Shown here in pieces: positions 7,743 through 15,142 of a stretch of DNA of 64,000 bases. The stretch lies in contig NZ_AP024233.1 of NCBI RefSeq assembly GCF_025998535.1, positions 1,028,217 to 1,092,216 of the forward strand. The letters run 5' to 3'. The notes under the pieces are model-generated. The model was not told where the DNA came from. It did no database searches and was given only the letters and a program-made list of their open reading frames with translations. Made by a program: the position numbers and the translations under genes. Within the stretch, counting starts at the first letter, position 1, and every line of letters begins with the position of its first letter. This stretch comes from Desulfolithobacter dissulfuricans (lineage in GTDB: Bacteria; Desulfobacterota; Desulfobulbia; Desulfobulbales; Desulfobulbaceae).

Positions 7743-9831
7743 CGATGGTCACCGTACCGAGGGATTGGATTTTCATGTTGCTGGCTATCTCGTTGTGGGA
7801 GAGCACTGCCAGGTTTGGATAATAGCGTTCGGTGAGGCGCCGGACATGGGGCCGGATCTGTGGAATGACCAACAGGACAGGCTGCTGTCCGGGCGGAAAA
7901 TTGTTGAGCATGTTGCCCAGGGAATCGAGGATCTTCTGGGCGATCTGCGGATCCAGGGCCAGGAAGCTGCCATGTTCCCGGTGCTGGATGGATTTCTGGA
8001 TGGTTTCTTCCACGCCGCGGTCCATGGTGATCACCGGCAGGGTGCCGTCGGGCTGGACATACTGCGAGGAGATGGAACGGGCAAGAGCATGGCGAACATA
8101 CTCGGTCAGAACGTCGGTGTCCTGGGTCATGGGTGCGTAATCGGCCATGGTCTCCAGGATGGTGCGCAGGTCACGGATGGAAACACCTTCACGGAGCAGG
8201 TTCTGCAGGACCCGCATGATGGTGCCCAGGCTGAGCACACCCGGGATCAGGTCCTCGACCAGCTTGGGATAGGTCTTGGCCAGGTTGTCGATCAGGTCCT
8301 GGGTCTCCTGGCGGCCGAGCAGCTCATGGGCATGCTGCTTGATGATCTCGCTTATATGGGTGGCCATGACCGTGGTGCAGTCCACCACCGTATATCCGGC
8401 GATCTGGGCCTGCTCCCGCTTGTCCTCGGTGATCCAGATGGCCGGCAGGCCAAAAGCCGGCTCCTGGGTCGGGATACCCTTTATGGTCTCTGTCACCGTG
8501 CCCGGATCCATGGCCATATAATAGCCGGGCATCATCTCGGCGGTGGCGATCTGGACGCCCTTGAGGCTGATCACGTACTGGTTGGGGCTGAGCTGCAGGT
8601 TATCCTTGATATGGACCGGTGGGACGATGAAGCCCGAGGTCATGGCAAACTGTTTGCGGATGGCCTGGATTCGCTGGAGCAGCTCACCGTCCTGGGAGGC
8701 ATCGACAAAGGGGATCAGCCCGTAGCCCACTTCCAGTTCGATGAGATCCACGGTGAGCATGGCCTCGTAGTTTTCTTCCTTGGCAACCACCGGTTCGGGA
8801 CGTTCGACCATGGCCTCTTCCAGTTTCTTCTTTTCCGCCTGGTCGATCCGCCAGGCCAGAAAGGCCATGGTGGAGGCGATGATCAGGAAGGGGAAAAAGG
8901 GCAGGCCCGGGATCAGGGCAAAGAGGAGCAGAATACAGGAGACCACCCACAGCGCTTTGGAGTAGCGGGTGAACTGTTCCTTGAGCTCGGTACCGAAATC
9001 ATCCTGGCCCGCGGCCCGGGTGACCAGCATACCGGCGGCGGTGGAGATGATCAGGGCCGGAACCTGACCCACCAGGCCATCACCGATGGTGAGGATGGTG
9101 TAGTTCTGGGCCGCTTCGGCCATAGGCATGCCCTTCTGCATCACGCCGATGATAAAGCCGGCCCCGATATTGATGATGGTGATAATGATGCCGGCAATGG
9201 CATCGCCCCGGACAAACTTGGAGGCACCGTCCATGGCCCCGTGGAAGTTGGCCTCGTTGGAGATCTCCTCGCGGCGGCGGCGGGCCTCGGTCTCGTCGAT
9301 GAGCCCGGCGTTCAGGTCGGCGTCGATGGCCATCTGTTTGCCGGGCATGGCATCGAGCGTGAATCGTGCCGCGACCTCGGCAATCCGGCCGGCACCCTTG
9401 GTGATGACGATGAAGTTGATGATCACCAGGATGACAAAGATAACCAGACCGACCACGTACGATCCACCGACCACGAACTGGCCAAAGGCCTTGATCACCG
9501 ATCCGGCCGCTCCCAACCCTTCATTCCCGTGGAGAAGGATCAATCGGGTGGAGGCGACGTTGAGGGAGAGACGGAACAGGGTGGTGGCCAGCAGGATGGA
9601 GGGAAAGATGGAAAACTCCACCGCTTTTTTCGTGTAGAGACTGATGATCAGAATCAGGATGGCCAGGGTGATGTTCAGCGACAGGCACAGGTCCAGTACC
9701 AGGGGCGGCAGCGGAATGATCATCAGCATCAGGATGCCGATCAGGGCCAGGGAGGCCCAGATGTCACTGCGTCCCATCAGCTCGCCAAACCGCTCCTGGC
9801 TGAAAAATGTCTGTTGTCCGACCGATTCCAT
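7732..9831 (-). CDS. flhA: Flagellar export gate protein FlhA
   Basis: FlhA is the large export-gate subunit of the flagellar type III secretion system. The 699 residues show eight hydrophobic segments in the first half, the FHIPEP signature region (FVVGGSYVVGLVIFVILVII, then GAGRIAEVAARFTLDAMPGK and QMAIDADLNAGLIDETEARR), and a soluble C-terminal cytoplasmic domain from about residue 345 (LTVDLIELEVGYGLIPFVD). The start codon overlaps the flhB stop by one base. Confidence 0.97.
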   Translation of the reverse strand: MESVGQQTFFSQERFGELMGRSDIWASLALIGILMLMIIPLPPLVLDLCLSLNITLAILILIISLYTKKAVEFSIFPSILLATTLFRLSLNVASTRLILLHGNEGLGAAGSVIKAFGQFVVGGSYVVGLVIFVILVIINFIVITKGAGRIAEVAARFTLDAMPGKQMAIDADLNAGLIDETEARRRREEISNEANFHGAMDGASKFVRGDAIAGIIITIINIGAGFIIGVMQKGMPMAEAAQNYTILTIGDGLVGQVPALIISTAAGMLVTRAAGQDDFGTELKEQFTRYSKALWVVSCILLLFALIPGLPFFPFLIIASTMAFLAWRIDQAEKKKLEEAMVERPEPVVAKEENYEAMLTVDLIELEVGYGLIPFVDASQDGELLQRIQAIRKQFAMTSGFIVPPVHIKDNLQLSPNQYVISLKGVQIATAEMMPGYYMAMDPGTVTETIKGIPTQEPAFGLPAIWITEDKREQAQIAGYTVVDCTTVMATHISEIIKQHAHELLGRQETQDLIDNLAKTYPKLVEDLIPGVLSLGTIMRVLQNLLREGVSIRDLRTILETMADYAPMTQDTDVLTEYVRHALARSISSQYVQPDGTLPVITMDRGVEETIQKSIQHREHGSFLALDPQIAQKILDSLGNMLNNFPPGQQPVLLVIPQIRPHVRRLTERYYPNLAVLSHNEIASNMKIQSLGTVTIDAG

Positions 9832-10904
9832 TACTTGGTTTTATGTCCTTTCAGGGAGTATACATGGGCCAGTATCTCGGCCACTGCCCGGAAAAGTTCC
9901 TCGGGTATGGCCTGGCCTATCTCCACCTTGGAATGCAATAATCTTGCCACTGGCGGATTTTCTACGATGGGAATATCGTGTTCCCGGGCCAGTTCGCGGA
10001 TTTTTCCGGCCACCAGTTCCTGCCCTTTTGCCAGTACTACCGGCGCTTCCATCTCACCCATGCGGTACTGGACGGCCACGGCTATCCGGGTCGGATTAGT
10101 GATAACCACGTCGGCATCCGGGACTGATGCCATCATCCGGCTGCGGGCCATCTGCTGCTGGATGGAACGGATTTTTGACTTGATGTGCGGATCACCCTCG
10201 GTATCCTTCATCTCCTCTTTCTGTTCCTGCTTGGTCATCTTCATCTTTTCTTCCATCTCCCAGCGGACAAAGCCGTAGTCGAGGATGGCCAGCACAATCA
10301 TGATGCCGCTGGTCTTGAGCAGGACCTTCCAGGCCACCATGCCAAGATAGCGCACCGATTCAAACATGGCTGTATCTCCCAGGACAAGGGCCTTGCCAAA
10401 TTCGCCCTCGATGGTCTTGAAGGCAACGTAGCCGATCAGCAGGACCTTGAGGGTTGATTTGATGATCTCCACCATGGATCGCTTGGAGAAAAAGCGGCCC
10501 ATGCCCTTGATGGGGTCGAGTTTGCTGAAATCGGGCACTAGAGGCTTGGTGGTGAACAGCCAGCCGATCTGGAGAAAGGTGGCGAAAAAACCGATGATCA
10601 TGGCCACCAGGAACAGGGGTGCCATGAGCAGGGCCAGCTGCTTGAAGAGAAAGCCGGTGAACCGGTACATGGAGGACGGGGTGATGGTGAATTCGCCGGC
10701 ATTGCCCCAGATGGCGGCAATCAGCCGGGAAAGGTGATCCCAGAATACAGGGGCATAGATCCACCAGAAGAGCAGCATGGCTGTGAAGAGCGCCGCCGTG
10801 GCCACTTCGCGACTTTGGGCCACCTGTCCTTTCTCGCGAAAATCCTGCCGTCGTTTCGCGGATGGGGATTCTGTACGTTCACCTGAAGGGGTATCTTCCG
10901 CCAT
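9831..10904 (-). CDS. flhB: Flagellar export switch protein FlhB, NPTR variant
   Basis: FlhB switches export substrate specificity from rod/hook to filament after autocleavage. The 357-residue protein has the N-terminal AEDTPSGERTESPSAKRRQD signature, four membrane segments (about 33-55, 85-115, 145-165, 185-210) and the cytoplasmic domain. The autocleavage tetrapeptide, NPTH in the family, reads N270-P271-T272-R273 here (codon CGG). Cleavage occurs between Asn and Pro, so it may still happen, but the conserved His is absent. A candidate sigma-54 site lies 72 bp upstream. Confidence 0.95.
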   Translation of the reverse strand: MAEDTPSGERTESPSAKRRQDFREKGQVAQSREVATAALFTAMLLFWWIYAPVFWDHLSRLIAAIWGNAGEFTITPSSMYRFTGFLFKQLALLMAPLFLVAMIIGFFATFLQIGWLFTTKPLVPDFSKLDPIKGMGRFFSKRSMVEIIKSTLKVLLIGYVAFKTIEGEFGKALVLGDTAMFESVRYLGMVAWKVLLKTSGIMIVLAILDYGFVRWEMEEKMKMTKQEQKEEMKDTEGDPHIKSKIRSIQQQMARSRMMASVPDADVVITNPTRIAVAVQYRMGEMEAPVVLAKGQELVAGKIRELAREHDIPIVENPPVARLLHSKVEIGQAIPEELFRAVAEILAHVYSLKGHKTK

Positions 10905-10975
10905 GGGTCACTGGACAAAAAAACTGGAGAAAACAGCGGAACCTTTCCGCCGGCATCGACATCATCTACAATTTA

Positions 10976-10991
10976 TGCAAACCTCGCACCG
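10976..10991 (-). promoter_or_regulatory. Candidate sigma-54 promoter upstream of flhB
   Basis: On the minus strand the sequence reads CGGTGCGAGGTTTGCA, with the invariant GG and GC separated by ten bases and a perfect TTTGCA at -12. The -24 element differs from TGGCAC by three transitions. It would give a transcript starting about 60 bp before flhB. It lies in the 203-bp gap between fliR and flhB, one of the few non-overlapping junctions here. Confidence 0.4.
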
Positions 10992-11107
10992 GAAGGGAGA
11001 TGGTGGCCAGGTTCTGCTGCTACGGTGAAGAGAATGGGAGGAACAGGGGGAAAACCGGTCCACCGGGCCGTCCGCGACCGGAGCGCGGGAACGTTGCCTC
11101 TGCTGGA

Positions 11108-11887
11108 TTATCTGAGGAGTTCAAAGATACGGAGAAAGTTTTCACCCATCGTGTCAAATTCCCGACGCAGGATCAGAATGACCGAGTTCAGTGTCAAACC
11201 TATGACAATGAAGGCGATGCCGATGTTGATCGGAAAGGAGAGCATGAAGACGTTGAGCTGGGGAAAGACCCGGGCCAGGATGCCCAGCACCATGTTGGAC
11301 AGCAGGAGGATGACGAGAATCGGGGCCGAGAACTTTACCCCGAGGAGAAACATTTTGGATCCCAGGTCCATGAGCAGTTCCACCGCCCCACCGGAAAAAT
11401 CGAGATATCCCGGCGGCAGTAGCTGGTATGATTCTACAATGACCCGGAAAAACATGTGGTGGACATTGAGGGCCAGGAAGATGAGGATGGCCAGGACGTT
11501 CTGGAACTGGCTCATCAGGGAAAGCTGCTGGGTGGTCTGAGGATCGAAAATATTGGCGGCGGCAAAACCCATCTGGTAGCCGATGATGGTGCCGCCGAAG
11601 TTCACAGCCGTGAAGATGAGGTTGGCCGTAAGTCCGATCATGAGACCGATGAGGATCTCGTTGGCCATGAGCAGGCCCAGTTCCATGGGCCGATAGGCGA
11701 TATCCGGGGTGTAGGGGGCCATGAGGGGAAAGAGCAGCAGGGCGGTGCCGAAGATGAGTCCCAGCTTGACCTGGGGCGGGATCTGCCGGCTGCTGAAGAC
11801 CGGGATGGCCCCGATCAGGGCCCCGACACGGGAGGCGCAGATCAGGAAATTTTCGAACTGCTGGAGGGGAACGAGCTGAATATCCAT
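11108..11887 (-). CDS. fliR: Flagellar export apparatus protein FliR
   Basis: FliR is a membrane subunit of the FliP-FliQ-FliR export gate. The 259-residue protein has six or more hydrophobic segments, with family-typical stretches FLICASRVGALIGAIPVF near the N-terminus, MANEILIGLMIGLTANLIFT, and IIGYQMGFAAANIFDP. It begins five bases after the fliQ stop. About 200 bp separates its stop from flhB. Confidence 0.94.
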   Translation of the reverse strand: MDIQLVPLQQFENFLICASRVGALIGAIPVFSSRQIPPQVKLGLIFGTALLLFPLMAPYTPDIAYRPMELGLLMANEILIGLMIGLTANLIFTAVNFGGTIIGYQMGFAAANIFDPQTTQQLSLMSQFQNVLAILIFLALNVHHMFFRVIVESYQLLPPGYLDFSGGAVELLMDLGSKMFLLGVKFSAPILVILLLSNMVLGILARVFPQLNVFMLSFPINIGIAFIVIGLTLNSVILILRREFDTMGENFLRIFELLR

Positions 11888-11892
11888 CCCGT

Positions 11893-12162
11893 CTACTGGC
11901 CAACAGTGGCAATACCGCTTATCAGGCCGGTGGTGAAGGTAATGACCAGGTTCATGATCCAGGGGCCGAAGATGAGCAGGGTGATGAACACGGCGACGAT
12001 TTTCGGAATAAAGGTCATGGTCTGCTCGTTGATCTGGGTCGCCGCCTGAAAAACACTGATGAGGAGCCCCACCAGCAGGGCTGCGATCAGCATGGGGCCG
12101 GAGGCAAGCAGGACGGTCTCAACGGCTTTTCTGCCTATGGATACAACAGTTTCAGGGCTCAT
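11893..12162 (-). CDS. fliQ: Flagellar export apparatus protein FliQ
   Basis: FliQ is an 89-residue two-helix subunit of the export gate. The sequence (SPETVVSIGRKAVETVLLAS, ALLVGLLISVFQAATQINEQ, TMTFIPKIVAVFITLLIFGP) is nearly diagnostic: the FQAATQINEQTLTFIPK-type loop is strongly conserved in FliQ. It starts only four bases after the stop of the GT39 glycosyltransferase gene, so its expression probably depends on the glycosylation cassette upstream. Confidence 0.96.
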   Translation of the reverse strand: MSPETVVSIGRKAVETVLLASGPMLIAALLVGLLISVFQAATQINEQTMTFIPKIVAVFITLLIFGPWIMNLVITFTTGLISGIATVGQ

Positions 12163-12166
12163 GGGA

Positions 12167-13750
12167 TCACCGGCTCAGATATTTTTTCATGCCTTGTTCG
12201 TTCCACAGGACAAGCTTTTTACCCCTGTAGAGCTGCTGGAAAAAGATCTCGTCCTGGTTGATGGCTCTGTCCACGGGTTCATAGGTGATGAGAAGGGATT
12301 TCTCATGGTTTTCAACATAGTTACGGAGGTCATTTATCCGGTGGGCAACGAGTACCGGTCTGGTCAGGCGACCGGTGAACTGAAACTGGCCGTAGTACTT
12401 GCCCTTGTTTATCAGGGTGTACCCCTGCTCTTCCCTGGCCTTGAGGATCCTGGCAACGTCCCGGATATCATAGCGCTGAAAAAAACGGTCCCCGCTTACC
12501 AGGAGCAGGCAGATGAGCGCAGCCGATGAAAGCCCGGTCCAGGTGACCAGGGGTTCGATTTCCCTGTTCCTGAGAACAAGAAAGACAAGACCCGTGGTGA
12601 TCAGGCCCAGGGCCAGGAGGCCGGTCCGGAAGAGGAGGATATCAGCGGAGCTGCCCTCCAATGGAAGGTAACGCAATAAATATACCAGAATGCCAAGCAG
12701 GATGTACAGGGTCGCCGGCGGATAGTACCAGCGGCTCGAACTGGTGTCGGCAGGGAAGGTGGTGATGTTGCGGGCCAGTAGCAGGCTGAAGGCGGGAATG
12801 AGCGGTACCAGGTAATAGATCTGCTTGCCGCTGATCAGCGAGAGAACAGCCAGGGAGGACAGGGCCCAGACAGTGGGAAAACACCGGCCTGGATCTTTTC
12901 TGACCATGGCAAAGCCGCTCCACACCGGCCTGAGAAGAATCCAGGGCAGGAGCAGGACCGGGACCAGGGGCAGGTACCACCACCAGGGGTGTCGATGGGC
13001 AAAGGAGGAGACCACCCGGTTCACTGTCTGGCCCCAGAGGATGTCCTGACGGTAGCCCTCTCCACCCGTCATGACCGCAGGAATGAGCCAGAGGGAAACC
13101 AACCCCAGGCCGATGCCAAGGGCCAGCAGGAGCCCACCGTACCATCTTTTGATCTGCACGGATCGCGGCAGCCATAGAAAGCCCAGCAGGGCGACGGGCA
13201 GCACATGGACCAGGATAACCGGTCCCTTGGTCAACAGGCCGCCGCCCAGTCCCAGACCGACAAGGAGCCATGGTTTCATGTTCTTCGCCTGTCCGGCCTT
13301 CAGCAGGCCGTAGATCCCCAGCAGGACCCAGAAGGTCAGGACGATATCGAACATGATCAGCGAGGACCAGATCAGGTAGAGCAGGCAGGACGCGGTGATG
13401 ATGGCCGCGTACCTGGCTGTACGGCTGTCCCGCCACAGTTGCAGGCCGATGCGGTAGATCAGGAGGATATTGAGCAGACTAAAGAGCAGCGGGATAGCCC
13501 GAAGAGTCCGTTCGTTTACCCCGAAAAGCCACCAGTCCAGGTTAATGAGCCAGAACAGCAGTGGTGGCTTGTGGGAATAGGGAAGACCGTTCAGGTGGGG
13601 AACGATGTAGGAGTTGTTCAGGTGCATCTCCCAGGCCACCGCCAGGTATCGTGTCTCATCGATGGGCATGGGCGGCATGCAGAGGATGAACAGCAGCCCT
13701 GGCAGGAGGAGGATAAGGCAAGGAAGCCATAGTTCCCTACATGGTTTCAC
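12167..13750 (-). CDS. ArnT-like GT39 family glycosyltransferase
   Basis: A 527-residue integral membrane protein with about ten to twelve hydrophobic segments and the N-terminal periplasmic-loop acidic motif PIDETRYLAVAWEM, matching the DExxY motif of ArnT/PMT-type transferases, then YSHKPPLLFWLINL. Such enzymes move a sugar from undecaprenyl or dolichyl phosphate to lipid A or a protein at the outer face of the inner membrane. The two genes upstream (GT2 and LAB_N) would make and handle the lipid-linked donor. Substrate cannot be told; its place inside the flagellar cluster makes flagellin or an envelope lipid possible targets. It overlaps the LAB_N gene by 14 bp. Confidence 0.82.
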   Translation of the reverse strand: MKPCRELWLPCLILLLPGLLFILCMPPMPIDETRYLAVAWEMHLNNSYIVPHLNGLPYSHKPPLLFWLINLDWWLFGVNERTLRAIPLLFSLLNILLIYRIGLQLWRDSRTARYAAIITASCLLYLIWSSLIMFDIVLTFWVLLGIYGLLKAGQAKNMKPWLLVGLGLGGGLLTKGPVILVHVLPVALLGFLWLPRSVQIKRWYGGLLLALGIGLGLVSLWLIPAVMTGGEGYRQDILWGQTVNRVVSSFAHRHPWWWYLPLVPVLLLPWILLRPVWSGFAMVRKDPGRCFPTVWALSSLAVLSLISGKQIYYLVPLIPAFSLLLARNITTFPADTSSSRWYYPPATLYILLGILVYLLRYLPLEGSSADILLFRTGLLALGLITTGLVFLVLRNREIEPLVTWTGLSSAALICLLLVSGDRFFQRYDIRDVARILKAREEQGYTLINKGKYYGQFQFTGRLTRPVLVAHRINDLRNYVENHEKSLLITYEPVDRAINQDEIFFQQLYRGKKLVLWNEQGMKKYLSR

Positions 13751-14015
13751 GGTGTTTTTCCTTGTAGATGAAATAGAGGTTTCTCAGGTAGATGAACGAG
13801 CCCATGGACTGCCCGAGTATGAACACCGGATCCCGACGATGGATCGCGTAGGAGAGCAGAACCAGGGAACCGGCTATGCTGAAGTACCAGAACAGTTCCG
13901 GAACCACGCTCTTTTTACTTTTTTCGGTGGCGATCCACTGGATGATGAATCGCATGGTGAAGAAAAACTGGCCGGTGAGCCCGATACCGATCCAGACGGT
14001 TTCATTTGCTGTCAT
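13737..14015 (-). CDS. LAB_N (lipid A biosynthesis N-terminal-like) membrane protein
   Basis: A 92-residue protein with three hydrophobic segments and the motif series TGQFFFTMRFIIQWIATEKS, KKSVVPELFWYFSIAGS and GQSMGSFIYLRNLYFI, which is the LAB_N domain (the N-terminal module of some LpxB proteins, also found as a stand-alone protein). Stand-alone forms occur between a GT2 and a GT39 gene, as here, and are thought to help handle the lipid-linked sugar. It starts one base into the GT2 stop codon. Confidence 0.85.
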   Translation of the reverse strand: MTANETVWIGIGLTGQFFFTMRFIIQWIATEKSKKSVVPELFWYFSIAGSLVLLSYAIHRRDPVFILGQSMGSFIYLRNLYFIYKEKHRETM

Positions 14016-14734
14016 TAATCTTCTATCCTGAGTTCCATAACTTTGGATCTCCTCTGGAGCCAGGAGACGCCCATTATGTCGATGATACCGGCAAACAGCC
14101 TGTTCATGGTGCCGTAGTGCGAGGTGCCGTGTTTCCTTTCCCGGTGGGAGACTTCCACCGAGACCACCTGCCCACCCCGCATCTGCACCAGGGCCGGGAG
14201 AAAACGGTGCATGTGATCGAAAAAAGGAAGACGCTCAAAGGTGGCCTTGTAAAACACCTTCAGGCCACAGCCCGTATCCGGGGTCCCGTCCTTGAGCAGA
14301 TACCCCCGCACCGCATTGGCCAGTCTGGACGAGACGATACGCCACCAGGAATCGTTTCTCTTTCTGCGAAATCCTGCCACCATCTGGAGTCCTGGGGGGC
14401 TCTGCTCCAGGAGCCGGTCCAGAAGTCGGGGGATATCGGCAGGGTTGTTCTGTCCGTCCCCGTCCATGGTGACGATGATATCGCCCCGGGCACGGTAGAC
14501 ACCGGTGGCCAGGGCGGCACTCTGGCCATAATTCTCCTTGTGCTGCAGGATTCTGAGTTCGGGTGTGTCCTGCTTGAGACGCTGGAGAATGGCTAGGGTG
14601 TTGTCACTGCTGGCGTCGTCAACGGTTATTATTTCATAAGGATACTCCAGGCGGGCCGCCTGGATCTCCCTGATGAGTCCTTCAATATTTTCCGCCTCGT
14701 TATGGACGGGTAGTACCACAGATATAAATGTCAT
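14015..14734 (-). CDS. GT2 family glycosyltransferase (DPM1/ArnC-like)
   Basis: A polyprenyl-phosphate sugar transferase of the GT-A fold. From ATG 14734 the product is 239 residues: SVVLPVHNEAENIEGLIREI, DDASSDNT (nucleotide binding), and DGDGQNNPADIP with the DxD metal site. It ends soon after YGTMNRLFAGIIDIMGVSWL without the two extra membrane helices of ArnC/GtrB, so it resembles soluble DPM1. The reading frame is open up to 14863, but the family N-terminus begins at 14734, which has an AGGA about 12 bases upstream. It heads the GT2-LAB_N-GT39-fliQ-fliR run. Confidence 0.87.
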   Translation of the reverse strand: MTFISVVLPVHNEAENIEGLIREIQAARLEYPYEIITVDDASSDNTLAILQRLKQDTPELRILQHKENYGQSAALATGVYRARGDIIVTMDGDGQNNPADIPRLLDRLLEQSPPGLQMVAGFRRKRNDSWWRIVSSRLANAVRGYLLKDGTPDTGCGLKVFYKATFERLPFFDHMHRFLPALVQMRGGQVVSVEVSHRERKHGTSHYGTMNRLFAGIIDIMGVSWLQRRSKVMELRIED

Positions 14735-15142
14735 GTTCAGTCGTTGTCCTGTCGGGATTCGAAAAAAAAACGAGAGGATAAGAAATCCGTGATCTTTTCC
14801 GGGCACAGAAATGACCACGGATGCTGGTGCGATCTGTGCCCGGAAAAAAGCTGTTGGTCCCATCCCGGGAGAAGCATAGTACCAGAAAATATTTGTTCCA
14901 GAAAGAGTTGAGCCAGAACCAGGCCAAAACAGACAGCGATGTCCGGAACGGTCTGAGGGATGAAACGCCAGGACAAAGCAGGAGCCATGTTCTCTCCAGG
15001 CCTCCTGGCCGGACTTTGCCAGGGATCGTTGTCGTTGGCCAGGTTAAGAATGATTGATAAAAAAGAATGGCTATCCGAAAAAATGTGGTACCATGGGCTG
15101 GGTAGGGGTCGGAAATCTGAAATCCGTGACAGGAGGAGTGCT
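14735..15142. other. Divergent intergenic region, GT2 / AsmA gene
   Basis: About 400 bp between the divergent starts of the GT2 gene (minus) and the AsmA-family gene (plus). It has no convincing gene; open frames here lack ribosome binding sites and family similarity. It must hold promoters for both directions, but I could not assign clear -10/-35 or sigma-54 elements. An AGGAGG-type ribosome site at 15131-15137 belongs to the AsmA gene. Confidence 0.5.

Noticed and set aside
7486-10278. A 930-codon plus-strand open frame opposite flhA and flhB
   Set aside because: It is antisense to two well-supported genes, has no ribosome site or family match, and is explained by GC-biased third positions of flhA/flhB.
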